Shown here piece after piece: positions 12,301-25,359 of a stretch of DNA of 64,000 nt. This DNA comes from Brevipalpus yothersi (lineage: Eukaryota > Arthropoda > Arachnida > Trombidiformes > Tenuipalpidae), in contig QZCP01000634.1 in assembly GCA_003956705.1 (NCBI GenBank), forward strand, positions 128,292 to 192,291. Reading direction: 5' to 3'. A program made the translations under genes and the position numbers. Each line of letters begins with the position of its first letter. The stretch's first letter is position 1. A model generated the notes under the pieces. The model saw only the letters and a program-made list of their open reading frames with translations, did not search any database and was not told the DNA's origin.

Positions 12301-14980
12301 AGCGTGAATCGTGAATTAGACACCTCAATTGAGATATCATCCCAAAATTATACAGCATCCATTGGAATTGATAGACATTTATCATCATTTTATTTGCCTC
12401 ATTTTCATAAACTCATACTCATCATCATGAACCTTTACCATTCATTTGATCTTCTCTTTTTTCACATTTCAATAAGACCATTCGCAATACTTAATCAAAA
12501 AGACGATTGAAAGAGAAAATTTTTTCTCTCTCTCTTCTCCTTTTCATCTTGAGTGATGATTACTTTATCACAATCAAAATCGTATTCAAATTCATTCGTG
12601 AATAAATAGGTATATACATGTACATATGTTTGTCTATCTATCTAACGGTAAATATGTTGAAATGGAACACGAAATATTTACGGTGAAGATCTGCGTCTAT
12701 CATCATGCATCCGATCCATCTCAATTTGAAATTGAAGACATCTTCTACTGGCATGTCGAAAGATGTTCACTTTTTGATTTGTGTATAAGATTAAGCTTGA
12801 ATTCATGGTATCATCATCATGAGCGAATGCAGAATCATTCTTCTCCAACAATTCACAAGATCATCTTGTGGAACTTTATCTTGAACACACACACACAGAG
12901 GATAGGTAACAACTTCATTTGACTTCTCAAAAAGCCATATCATCTAGCTTATCAACGGAATAACATAACTCATAAACACATCATATCATGTACACATTGA
13001 ATTAGTGTGTGTGTGCAAATTTTTTTCTGGGATTCAAGATGAGGGTGAGGCATATAAATGATTTGATCGCTGAATCATGGTGCTTTATGGAGTTCATGAG
13101 AAAAATGATATGTATATGTGTTTGCTGGGAGAACTTAAATCTTAACTATAGAGTGCTCAGATTCCTTGATCATGATGATAATGATACAAATACAACTTGG
13201 CCCAGCTATGCCAACTGTGAATGTGTGTGTATGTGTGTGTTTTCGATAATCAAGTTGATCTAAATTATATGACTGGTGGTGCATTGTATCCCGGGAAAGA
13301 GACATTTTTTCCTGGGAGCAACATGATCAGATAAAAATATGGAATCATATACATACATTTTGATGCATAAATTTCATCAGATGGAAGATGACCGAAAGGA
13401 TTGCGATTCTAGAGTACATAAGAAGTATATGATGCATTAACATTAACATTTCCAGGGTAACTGTACATGATTGTTTTCCCGCCTTTTCCTCTCTCTCTCT
13501 CTCTCTCTCTCTTGCATATCCATTTCAACTTGAATCAAAGCCATCGGTCTAAAAGGGTTAGAGAATATGTTTTGGGTGTATGTATTATCATTAAACATCT
13601 CATACCTAGAATAGAGCACTGAAAAGAGGCTCATATTAATCGTTAAAAATGTATAAAACACAATATAGAATTGCAAAAATACTTGGGAGATGTACTTCAA
13701 AAATTTTTTCGTAGATAATCAGATGAATTTGATGCTCAACATAGGGAAATTAGAACAAGAGTAATTCATCTTACACCAAAAAATATAAATGCAAGAAAAG
13801 TTAGGAAAAGAGGTGATAAGATCTCAGAAGATTCCGGATAAATTAATAGCTGTTAGATGGTAATGAGTTTAACAGTCAAATACTTCTTCCATGCTCAACG
13901 AGTGAAGCTGTGAGTGGACAAGCATTGAAAGTATACGAAAATATATGGATGCAGTTAATAATTCATCAAACTGGTGTTTAGTGTCTTAATTGTGACCATT
14001 TGGGGTATAAATTTTCTCTCTCGATGGCCATGATTTTGATCTCAATTGAGTGATGGAATGTGTCTACTCACACACATTATGTGAGAATATCGTGTGTGAG
14101 TTTATGGAAATCAAATTCCGGGCAACCAACACAGCATTTGGATCCAAAACAAGCAGCATCATTAGCAGAGTCATTTTGTAGAATAATTAGAGACTAAATT
14201 GTTACCTAAAAAATTTTGATAAAGGTACCTCATCGGCGTGCTGAAATAAGCATAGATTTTCTCTCCATCTCTCCACTGAACAATTGTAGGGACACAATCG
14301 GAATCATCTTTATCATGATTTTATTTCTCCTTTAACCTTCCAACACCATGAGAATGGACCAGGTAGCCTTCAAATGAGACAGACAGGTATACGTTCTCAC
14401 AAAAATTTGCATTCACACTTGGCATACAAATATTAGTGTATATGTTATCCGTTTGATTTGGCCTGGAAGCAAGTTATGTCAGAGAGTAGGCAAATTAGGC
14501 AGAGAGAGAGAGAGAAAGATAAATTTAGTGGACCTCTTCTCATGTTGATCATGATTCAAGTGGAGAATAAGTAACATTTTGCAGTAGTTGAATGGCTTAA
14601 AACGTAAATGAAATGCTGTTTTACTGGGCATTTTGCTTAATCTGAGGCCAACTTTACGAGGCTTGGCTCAGCATGAAGTACATGTATATGAGGTATATGT
14701 AAGGCTGATAGGGAAAAGAAGATACATTAGCAAGTTCGTGTTCATTTTGGTGCGTTTATACATGTGTATAAGCATGGGATTGGGGGAGGAAGGAGAGAGA
14801 GAGAGAAAGAGGATGAGGAAGATGGATAAAAGTGGGAGGCTAAAAGAATGGGGCGATCAGAGGCAGGGCATCATGATTCTGGGTATCCGGTGGTTCATCA
14901 TATTAATTCATTTCCGCATCGAATTGATTATATTAAATGGAAAGACGAGAGAGAGAAAGAGAGAAAAAGAATGCCGACAT
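9400..14980. other. Gene-poor stretch
   Basis: Apart from the weak minus-strand frame at 10017-10262, I see no supported gene. There is a TG tract near 9804-9828, a 22-base CT tract at 13491-13512, and an imperfect hairpin at 14067-14100 (arms CTCACACAC / GTGTGTGAG). Frames near 12.2-12.9 kb are open but lack recognisable protein features. Confidence 0.45.
10017..10262 (-). CDS. Unrecognised short open reading frame, possibly an exon
   Basis: An 81-residue minus-strand frame from an ATG at 10262. Its first 60 residues are rich in Gln, Lys and aromatic residues (for example LSEKIKKRWQTLKSKEKF) and look less like simple-sequence translation than most frames in this block. The last 20 residues come from an ATT/ATC repeat and are probably not coding. 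An in-frame stop lies 18 bases before the ATG. I find no convincing donor site and recognise no family. Its direction agrees with the transcription direction suggested by the nearby GA tracts, which is the only contextual support. Confidence 0.15.
   Translation of the reverse strand: MTPQLQQVNQHLHYYYNEFKVSPLQNQYQIKLSEKIKKRWQTLKSKEKFHLLSEPNKQMKMIIIIIIIFINVKNEWKKKSK

Positions 14981-14984
<4 letters not shown>

Positions 14985-15019
<35 letters not shown>
14985..15019. repeat. (GA)n microsatellite
   Basis: About 35 bases of GA repeat on the plus strand, with further GA-rich patches just upstream (14947-14970) and downstream (15056-15069). Confidence 0.92.
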
Positions 15020-15021
<2 letters not shown>

Positions 15022-15069
15022 TCACAAACACAGTTAACATGGAATCAAATCATAAGAGAGAGAGAGAGA

Positions 15070-17400
15070 ATATATCTTCTTTTTGCTTCTTCTTTATGCT
15101 TTTAATTAATAATCCGAGATATGTGAGAGCCTCATCTTATGTGTGTGTATACTCACAGACCTACATACCGATGTTTGGGTGCTATTCAAGGAAGAGAAGA
15201 AAAATTTTTTTATCCAAAAAAAGATCATCTTCAAGAATCGGAATCAGAATTCATAGACTCTCCTAATGATGAAGATCATCAGTTTTTTAAGGTAGTTTCA
15301 TGACATTTGACCCCTCTTCTGGATGTATGAATGTTGGTGTTTGCGTGCATGTATGCGTGTTTTCCAAGTTACATCAGTATAATATCACATGAGAAATGAG
15401 GTGAAGATTGGATAGCCCACCTCATGTCCATTGTTTTAAGTTTAAATCTTATCCCAAATGAGCTGAAGAATAGTATGGAGGTTGCTTTGGTAGATGACTC
15501 TCTTCCTTTCTGTAGACTCATTTTTCTCTCTCTCACTCTAATTAGTGATCTTTTTGGTCAGATAAATCATCTTAATGAGCTTGGTTCCTGGTTTCAGGCT
15601 GTGAATATATACCCTATATGAATGAATGGATGAAAGTACATGCATATGTGTGTGTGTATGTTTCTCGAAACAGTTAATCAAGAAGTGGGAAGTGAAAAGA
15701 ATCAGAATTTTCGATTCTTTTCGAACGCTCCTGTGAAGTACGAAAAATCACTCATCATTCTTGAGGTCAGATAATGTCCATACTAATTTGCATCACCATT
15801 CTGTTGGGAAGAGAGGGAGAAAAATTTCCCGAATAAAATATTCACAAAATATTTCCGAGAAATTAAGATATGAATTCTATTCTAAATATTGTTGTTATTA
15901 TTATTTATACTTATGCAAAAAAAAGTATAAGAATAAGAGGAACAATCTTTTTTTTTCGGCTCATGCCAAGCCCTTCACTCGTTTTGCCCGTAATCATGAC
16001 TTATGTCTGTTGAAAAAATCTTCAAAAAATCTACAACCCGCGCCACCCCCAGCATGGTAAAGGGGTGGCATATCAAAGTTAAAGAGAGGAGAGAAAGAGA
16101 GAATATACGGGAAACGAGGGGGTGAAGTAAAGAATAGGTGTAAGCGCGTAATTAAGTGACCTCACTTGCATGAGATTCAAATTTTCGCATGAATAATTAT
16201 TTATCTTCATCATCTACATCATCATCTTATTGGCCATCTCCTCAAGCTCATCAATACACAAATATATATACACACACATAACCAAAGTCCAATAATAATC
16301 AACCGCATTTCTTAACCTCATCACTCTCCATTTTTATATTCTTCTTCGTTTTTTTCTCTCTCCATATCTATATCATTTCATCCTCCTTCTTCCTCCTCCC
16401 ATCTCTTCCATCATCTTATATTTTCTTTATGATGGGGATGATACTGATGGTCACTTCTCTTCATCGATTCTTCTCATCATCACTTTCCTAAACACACCAA
16501 CTCATGAACCAGTAGTAGCCACTCGATCTTCATTTTGCTTCTCGTTTTGAATTGAGAAGAAGAAGAAAAAGTTCTCTTCAAATCACTTCTACTTAACCCT
16601 TTCATGACTTCTGATCTCGGGAATGATTAATAAGCTTCATCAATCGAAGATGTATTAAAGAGAGAGCGAAAAAAAGAGTAAATTTATTTTCATCGATATC
16701 GATAATCTTGAACCCGGATCAAATTCAAATTGAAATGCTCGATTATAATTATCAATCGATGTGAAGTCAAAGAGCGGAACATGATCTTGCATAAATCGTT
16801 ATCATTTTACGAATTCTTTATTTCTTTTCTCTTTCGTTCTTGTTATTCGGTTAATTCATTGGGAGGACCAAAATTTTTTCATCTCAAATCAGTATCAGTC
16901 CGTAGGTTACAGGATGAAATGGAATGAAGATGAAAGTTATCCTCTTTGCACGATTATTTTACATCATCAACGGTGATTCCTATCAATGACGAAATGATAT
17001 TCGATCAGATTCGATCGTTGAGATGACATTCAATTCATACATCGTTCTTGGTGTTTGTGAACGATAAATATTGAAATGAAATTTGCGTGTATATAATGTT
17101 CATGATCCCTACGGGGCAAATGATGAGCAGCATCTGAAATTTTGGCCCACTTTTCTCTTCTAGGGAACACACTCACACACAAACACGCACATTCTTTTAG
17201 ATATGGAATATTGATATCATTTTCAATATTTTGAGGACAAAAACATTATCAATTCATGATTCAAGAGGACACGTATAGAAGAAGGATATATGAGTATACA
17301 CAAAACCGTGAGAACGGAACTGATGATTATTTTCAGCCCATTTTTGATCCGATGCTATCGGAAAAATTCTTTATCCATCTTCCATCTTCTCTCCTCTTTT
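15070..17400. other. Gene-poor stretch
   Basis: AT-rich sequence with TC-rich and short TG patches. No reading frame with recognisable domain content or splice pattern was found on either strand. Confidence 0.45.

Positions 17401-17403
<3 letters not shown>

Positions 17404-17454
<51 letters not shown>
17404..17454. repeat. (CT)n microsatellite
   Basis: About 50 bases of TC repeat on the plus strand. First of the long tracts in which CT, not GA, lies on the plus strand. Confidence 0.97.
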
Positions 17455-17456
<2 letters not shown>

Positions 17457-18171
17457 AAAACGGCCGACTTGTAACGGCTGATAATCATGGCCTGTGATTT
17501 CGTGTAGGCGATGTTTATGATTGAAGTTTGAATGAATGCATGAGTGCCTCTCTCACACACACACATCTATCCATCCTGTCTGCTCATCAAAATATTTCTT
17601 AATCTTATTTCGATAGCCCATCTCAAATATCGTAGGAGTATCGTGGCCAGATTATGATGATGATAGAGAGTGAGTGAGTGTGTGTATGTATATCTCTTGG
17701 TGCCGTTTATGCGTCAAATTTATATATATCAGATCACTTTCGTTTGGTTATTATTAATTTGGGCTGGCAAGAGTGAAACACACAGAATTTATAATAATCA
17801 TCATCTTATTCATGCACACATACACACATACGAGAGTATAAAAAGGGGCCTATCATGATTATGAGTGTTATTCTTTCTCCCTTTTTTCATCTCGTAACTT
17901 AACGTTTCAATGAGAGATGGGCAAAAAAAGGCGCGAAAAAAATGAGTTGGCGATTGAGAAAGAGAGAGAGAGAGAAAGAGAGTCAAGAATGATTATCATG
18001 TTGTCTGACTTTTGAATAATTCACTGTGTAATTGACATATTTTATGCTCAAACGAAATATGTATACCCTGAGCACATATGATATGATGATTTTTGGACGA
18101 CAAGCACAATCATCATCACATCAATCGGTAGGTCACAACCGATCATAATTCATATTTTGGATGGCCTCTTT

Positions 18172-18234
<63 letters not shown>
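18172..18234. repeat. (CT)n microsatellite
   Basis: About 63 bases of CT repeat on the plus strand. Confidence 0.97.
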
Positions 18235-18235
<1 letters not shown>

Positions 18236-18986
18236 GCATACATTCGTTGAAATGGGATTCATTTTAACCACTGTTGAGGTTGATTTGATTTGAATCTTTC
18301 GCAAAAGCTTTCAAATATTCAATCATGACCGGATAGAATCATTTGCTCTGATTTTGAAGAGAGAGAGAGGAATCGCCTTTATGGCCATACCTTTTTTGAA
18401 CATTAGTTATGTGAGATGTATATATTTCCATTTAACTGTATGGTTATGAGTCACCTCTTCACTTTCACACATCTTCCTTCCTTTGCTCTATTCCCTCATC
18501 ACTTTGGTTATGTGCCCTGGAGGTCGATTGCCAAAAATGTGGAGAGAGATGAGAAAAAAGAGCCTCTGAGCAGTTTACACCCAACAAATACAACTATATT
18601 GGTATGTTCATCATCCAAGCAACCATGTCCACAGTGATGATGATTAAAACTTTTCAGCTTCACATTCTCGAATGTTTTGAGCTCTATTTATTCAAATATA
18701 AATGACGAGTATCGATGCTCAGTGTGTGTATGTATGTAACGGTATATGAATGAGTATATTTAAACACACAAAACGGAGGCCTAACTTAATATATATAAAC
18801 GTACTTACACTATATTGCTTCTTTTTTTACTCTTCCTTTTTTCGAAAAGTGAATAAATTGAAGAAAAATTCTTAAATGAGTGATACTGAACACCCACCAA
18901 ATAGGCCGATAGATTACGAAGAGTGTGTAAAAAAGTGTACAAAGTGAGAAATTGAGAGTACAAAAATTTTAAGGAACCAGTGAAGA

Positions 18987-18987
<1 letters not shown>

Positions 18988-19045
<58 letters not shown>

Positions 19046-19046
19046 T
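18988..19046. repeat. Interrupted (GA)n microsatellite
   Basis: GA repeat broken by GATA units. It is followed by an AAT trinucleotide run at about 19091-19115. Its polarity is opposite to the neighbouring CT tracts. Confidence 0.92.
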
Positions 19047-19119
19047 GGTCAACTAAAAATACAGTTATAAAGCATATATCATATGCATTAAAATAATAAT
19101 AATAATAATAATAATGATA

Positions 19120-22040
19120 ATGTTGATCATAATAATAATGAGATAAATTTCCAAGATTGCCGGAAGGATTGTGTATGTGTGTGTATATGGAGAACGAAAG
19201 AAAGAGAAAGAAAAAGTTTGATGAAGAATTATTCTTTCTTTCTGCTTATAATGTAACTCGATCAATGAAGCACGTTAGAACGTGCCATATCATATCATCG
19301 TCCAGACTGTATTCAAATTATGTATCCGTGTTTATAGTGTTTAACGTAAGCTGGTGGAGATGAAGATGATTGAAAATTCAACTCAACTTAGTAGACACTG
19401 ATTAATAAAATATATTGTGCATGAATATTTTTCGATCTTACTCAATTTACATGATGAGTAAACATAGTTAAGATTGACATGCAATTTAACCTGTAAATAA
19501 GGATCAAGTGTATCAGTAGACGTAGAGGTAAAGAAGAAAAAAATAAGTAATAGTTGTGGAAGTTAATGTTTTCGTCAACACAGTGTTTGATCCATCCAAA
19601 ATCGAACATAAAATGATGGAAAACCTTTCATCAACCGTTCCATTCAAGATTCATTCAAATCATCTTTTTTTCTCTCTCTCCTCACATTATTCAGCTTGAG
19701 GCCAGAATAAAATATTCTCTCAACTTATATATTCAACAGCCACGAGCATATATCTTAACACACGCGAGCTTGTCCATGTTGTTGGGTGATGAGGCTCGAT
19801 AAATCGAAAGATAAACGATTCGAGAGAGAGAGAGAGAGAAAATGTATATTGATACATCATCCGCTACTGTATATTGATGCCCTGTCGATACGTATAGATT
19901 CGAGAAGAATGTGGCTCATTTTTGACCCATGAAAATAAGGCTGGGCACTTGGGCATGGAATAGAAGTGAATATTTTTCGCTTTTCATCGCTCATTCAGAA
20001 AAAGTAACGGTAGTAGTAGTTGTGAAGTAGCAAATAGAGAGATGGAGAGTAAGAGATGAAATAATTTTTATCCTTTTGCCTCTCAGTCATCTTTTACACA
20101 TCAAAATGTTGATGATGATGTTCACATCACAACAACTGATATGAGTAGCAACAACAACAACAACAACATCAACGGCTATCTTTTTCGATTATCTGATTCC
20201 TGTCTGATGTGACCTGATGAAGCTGAGATGAGGCATCATCATCAGTGGCTACATCATTCCGCTGATCAGAGATGAACAAAAGTGTCCATGATTATTGGAA
20301 GAACCGATTCGCAAAAGAAAGAAGAGATAACGAATGTACCATGATAATCCAATGAACATTGATATGAGACACACAATATTTTTTTCCTTCCGGTATGGAT
20401 GGATGATAAGTACAAGTAAGTGTTCATTTTTATGCATCAATTTTTGTAAGAGAGAGAGAAAATTGATCGGTATAAGGTGAGAAACAGGCCTGATAAGGAG
20501 AAAAATGATTAATATTTACAGTATTTGAATACAAATAAGACACTTTCACTTCATGATATCATGACAGAATTTCAATCAACCCTTCTTCTCCACTTATTGA
20601 TAGTATAGAGAGAGATAAAATGAATTCGATGAATAAGAAATAAGGTATAAATTCTGTTTTCCCGTCGAGATAAGTGAGTATAAGAAACAGTTTAAGCGTA
20701 TCGATAAATCGGAAGTGCGTGTGATCGATTGATTACCATCGTTTTGGAATTAAACTTCCTTAATCACTGGAAAGATTTCGAGATTGATCTAATGTGCGGA
20801 TGCTGGGCAAACGAAATGTCAAGAGCATGGTGGTGATGGTTCGAAATGTGTGTCCATGTCCAAATGCTGAGAATATTAGCTATCATAATGATGGGATGAG
20901 TTGATTTGTCTTTTTTCTCCATCCTCTTCTTTCTTCTTTTTTTTTCTTCTTCTCTCTCATCTTTGATTCACCATCTCTTGCCACTCATTCATTCATCATC
21001 GAATCATCATCAATCCTCTCATTAGAAAAAAGCTTAACCAAGAAGATGTTGCCGTTTAGCAATTTGAGTTACTTTTGATTCACTTTTCTCATGCTTCTTC
21101 CTCCTCCTTTTTGCTCTTCTCGCATCTTTCTTTTTACTTTTCTTCTTCTTCTTCACCATTTTCTTTTCCATCTTCTCTCCATCATCCTCTTCTTACTACG
21201 ATCAGCCATGAATCATCATCATCTGATCCACATGAGTAGAAGTGGAAACAAAATTCGAAGAACCAATCGGTATCAGGACAAGAAGATGGAAATAAGCAAT
21301 GGATTTTCAATACCTTCAAGTTTGAATGATTTAAGCAGATTTGAGCACAAAAAAACGATGTCTCGTCCAGGCAAACTGATAATGTGATGAGCATCTTCAG
21401 CATCCTCATCTTTAGCCCTCTTTTTCCGGCTTCTTGAGTACATCTCTTTTTCTCTTTCTCTTTCACTCCATCTTTTCTGACTTTTTTGACTGAATGTCTG
21501 ATTACTAATTAAAAGTCAAGATGTTTACGAATGTGTATGAAATTTTTGTCAAGCTTTTCGGATGCCAGATCAAAACATTTCCCTCTAAACCCTCTTAACC
21601 TCGGTGATCAATGATCTTCCTCTTTCCTCACTTCTAGACATCCTGATCCGGTTGATTATCTTCATCTCTGATTCATGATTCCTGTGCTAGCAAAGTGAAG
21701 AGAGAGATTTTCAGTATATCTAAGTGAGTGAAAATTTTCACGGTCTGTACACATTTAATCTTATTTCTCAATGGTTTAATGAGTCTACGAAAAAAGAGCT
21801 TGAAAAGGGCCTGATAAATTGAATGACTTTGGACCAGAAAGGATGAAAAAGATCAACTGGGCACAGAATGCATGAAAGATGGGCTATTCGGTCTATCTCT
21901 CTTTCTTTCTTTCTCTCTCTTTGCAACAAGAGAAAATGGATGAAATAAATGGAATAGTTCACATAAATCCATCACCAAACAGGTGAGGTTGGCAATAGTA
22001 TTTCCACGTTAAGCCTATAAATTGAATTTTTCTCAGATGA
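19120..22040. other. Gene-poor stretch
   Basis: No supported gene. It contains a CAA trinucleotide run near 20148-20168 and CT-rich patches near 20920-20960 and 21090-21200. Open frames here are short and compositionally biased. Confidence 0.45.
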
Positions 22041-22046
22041 AATGTA

Positions 22047-22049
<3 letters not shown>

Positions 22050-22103
<54 letters not shown>

Positions 22104-22502
22104 NNNNNNNNNNNNNNNNNNNNNNNNNNNNNNNNNNNNNNNNNNNNNNNNNNNNNNNNNNNNNNNNNNNNNNNNNNNNNNNNNNNNNNNNNNNNNNNNN
22201 NNNNNNNNNNNNNNNNNNNNNNNNNNNNNNNNNNNNNNNNNNNNNNNNNNNNNNNNNNNNNNNNNNNNNNNNNNNNNNNNNNNNNNNNNNNNNNNNNNNN
22301 NNNNNNNNNNNNNNNNNNNNNNNNNNNNNNNNNNNNNNNNNNNNNNNNNNNNNNNNNNNNNNNNNNNNNNNNNNNNNNNNNNNNNNNNNNNNNNNNNNNN
22401 NNNNNNNNNNNNNNNNNNNNNNNNNNNNNNNNNNNNNNNNNNNNNNNNNNNNNNNNNNNNNNNNNNNNNNNNNNNNNNNNNNNNNNNNNNNNNNNNNNNN
22501 NN

Positions 22503-22585
<83 letters not shown>
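22050..22585. repeat. (CT)n microsatellite containing an assembly gap
   Basis: CT repeat at 22050-22103, 399 N at 22104-22502, then CT repeat again at 22503-22585. The same repeat on both sides means the tract was probably too long to assemble. The N count need not equal the missing length. Frames crossing it are artefacts. Confidence 0.97.
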
Positions 22586-22587
<2 letters not shown>

Positions 22588-23427
22588 TCCAAATGCATTT
22601 GAAGATGTATGAGTGAGTGAAAAAAATTTGAGTGGGATAAACACAAAGTAGCCTGGTTGTGTGTGTGTGTCAAATATTGGCCAAGAGTGGCCATAAAGGG
22701 AAGTTGATGATGTTGATCTTTTTCCACTGAAAGGTGGTAGGAAAAGAATGATGATACTGAAGTTGATTCGATGGAAATGATGAGGATGAGGATCAAGGCT
22801 TCATGAAAAACGGAGTGAAAACTGAATATATCATGATAAACATAAACACAATTTTGTATACATTTCGTAAATAAAGTCTGGAAGTGCTGCAAGGGTTCAC
22901 TGGGCCAAGTAAAGAAGAGAGAGAGAGAGAGAGAGAGATTCTCTCCTTTCTGCTCATCCCTCTGCCTATCTTTTTTTCTTTCTGTCTTTCTATCCTTCTC
23001 ATCATCATGTTTAATTTATTCCGATTTTTGACGAAATTATCAACACGAAAACCATACCCGAAAAACATCACACACAATATATTCAGATGAGCTCTTGATA
23101 TTCTTATTTTGCACAGAGATGAGCGTGATACGTGATCCGGTTCTGTCTTGGATGCTTATTTCGTCAGAATATACATATATTTATATATTCATAACTTCAT
23201 ACTTCATGTACATGTATATACCTACATACCCTTCTCTCTCTTTCTCTTTCTTTACATTTATCGTCACCGTAACTTTGACCATCAACTCAGCCAGTGGCCT
23301 GACAGTTTGTAGTTGATTTCTATTAGTGAAATACACCTTTGATGGCTTCACTCAATCTCATGGATAGGTCCAAATCGGCCAGATAGTTGAATAGCTTCTG
23401 TTGTTGATGCTTCTGCTACTGATGATA

Positions 23428-23430
<3 letters not shown>

Positions 23431-23462
<32 letters not shown>
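23431..23462. repeat. (CT)n microsatellite
   Basis: About 32 bases of TC repeat on the plus strand. Confidence 0.93.
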
Positions 23463-23463
<1 letters not shown>

Positions 23464-24778
23464 AACTAACGGTACTTCGGATATTTTGGGTTTGGCTCCA
23501 ATTCATCTGCACTGAAGAACCACATTTTGACAGCTGTTGAGCATTCAGTTCACGAAAAAACAGAGGCTGAGTTAGTGAGAGAGGGAGAAGGTTGTAACAA
23601 TTTGGATCAGATTGTAATCGAACGTTGATCTTGATTTAATGATGATCCACAGTGAAAAGCGTCATCGGTATATAACAATAAGATGGACTTAGGCTATAAG
23701 GAGTGATATTATTTTTCAATCTGATGATACATAAATGTTCCCTCCATCGAGTAACTCCTTGGTGGGTGAATCAGATGAGAATCTGGTTCAATGAGAAGAA
23801 GTAAATCATGTCCATATTCGAGTTTATGATGATTAAAACTCAGCCTGCTGGCATACCACTCATAATTCGAAATGTTTAGACTCTTTCTTTCTCTCTCTCT
23901 CACCAGTCGAATTTCGAATTCCACTCAACATGATTCATCAGATCAAATTATCATCAATCTCATGTCTCCTACTCGATCTTTCAACGTATGTCATTTGTTT
24001 ACACTGGGCAGTATTATTGTTATGTATACTTATGTATTCTTGAAACATTCATTCATCCCAAATTATTTATCCATTCAAATCGGATCAAACAGAATTGACA
24101 AGCTTTACGAAAAAAAATCTGACCTAATGGCTATGAGTAGGATGTTTGACCGTTATTTTTTTCAGTATCACCAATTGAATGTGGAAGGTGCAAAGGAAAG
24201 AAAAGTTGAACAAAAAAGGTCAAAATAGTAAGAAGAAGAAAAAAATGTCATGTATCAATCGTATATATCGGATCAACTTTGATCCTGAGCACGTCCAATG
24301 ATCATAAAATAGTAATCATAATAATAATAATGATGATCGTAATGGTGTGATATGTATGCCGATTGAGGATCAAGGCCAAGATGACTGATTTTTGTCTACT
24401 TTTTCTCTCAAACTGGAAGCACACACAAAAATATATACCTTGTAAGCCCACTCATATATACATTATATGAACCATTGAAACACATATTGCTCCTCAGACA
24501 GTAGTTTATTGCCATGAATAATCGTGCATCGCTATATTCCCTACACCGTTGGTTAAGGTAAAAGAAACTAAATAAAATTAATGATCACCAAAGATTAGAT
24601 TGTAATGGACAAAAGGAAGAAAGATAAATTTGACTATAATCTATCGTTTTGAACAGAGAATTAACAAGACCCCTTTCTAATAGGGAAACGAAAAAAAAAA
24701 TTTGCATCCAACCGATATCAGGAAAAACGTTCAGCATTACAAATATAAATGCATTTTGCACCTCTTTCTACATGAATT

Positions 24779-24781
<3 letters not shown>

Positions 24782-24836
<55 letters not shown>
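24782..24836. repeat. (CT)n microsatellite
   Basis: About 55 bases of CT repeat on the plus strand, 520 bases from the 3' end of the polyamine oxidase gene. Confidence 0.97.
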
Positions 24837-24841
<5 letters not shown>

Positions 24842-25157
24842 ATGGACTGATATACATACTAATACATGTGTCATGAGGGCCAAAAACATTCACACGAACG
24901 ACCTGAATTAACTTTCGCCTGATCATTTTTTTGGTGTATAAGAAAGGCTATTAGTGAAAATACGGCCGCTTTCTATTGCCACTTTTGGGTCCAATTTTTC
25001 TTCTTGGTTTATGCCGTTTGAAAATTGAATGTAACGATTTTTGTGTGTGTTCCTTAGCACCCAGGCTAGTTATCATTTGGGAGATAATAACTTTGTGTGT
25101 ATGTAGATACGAAAAAAGAAGGAATCACATTCAACTTGTTAACTGGATTCAATCATT

Positions 25158-25163
25158 TTTATT
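25158..25163 (-). promoter_or_regulatory. Possible polyadenylation signal of the polyamine oxidase
   Basis: AATAAA on the minus strand about 200 bases after the oxidase stop. It is the first canonical signal I see downstream. Confidence 0.35.
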
Positions 25164-25359
25164 AGAAACAATAAAAAGAGATAGCCAAAAAAGTAATTAT
25201 AAAATAAGAGAGAAACAACATCTCTTTGCAGAAGAAGAGAGAAAATACAGTTATCATGTAACCGTCATTATCACCATCATGATATAACTATGATGATTGT
25301 AACGAAAAGTGCATAAATTGTTGAGCAAAATTTTTTTCATTCTCAATTTTCATTAATTG

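Noticed and set aside
19091..20168. AAT and CAA trinucleotide runs as possible coding repeats
   Set aside because: The surrounding frames are short and unsupported; they are treated as simple repeats.
22022..22644. Long frames on both strands crossing the N run
   Set aside because: Produced by unknown bases and CT repeat only.
23872..24228. 118-codon plus-strand frame
   Set aside because: It begins in a CT-rich stretch, has no recognisable motif or splice context, and is of the size expected by chance in 64 kb.
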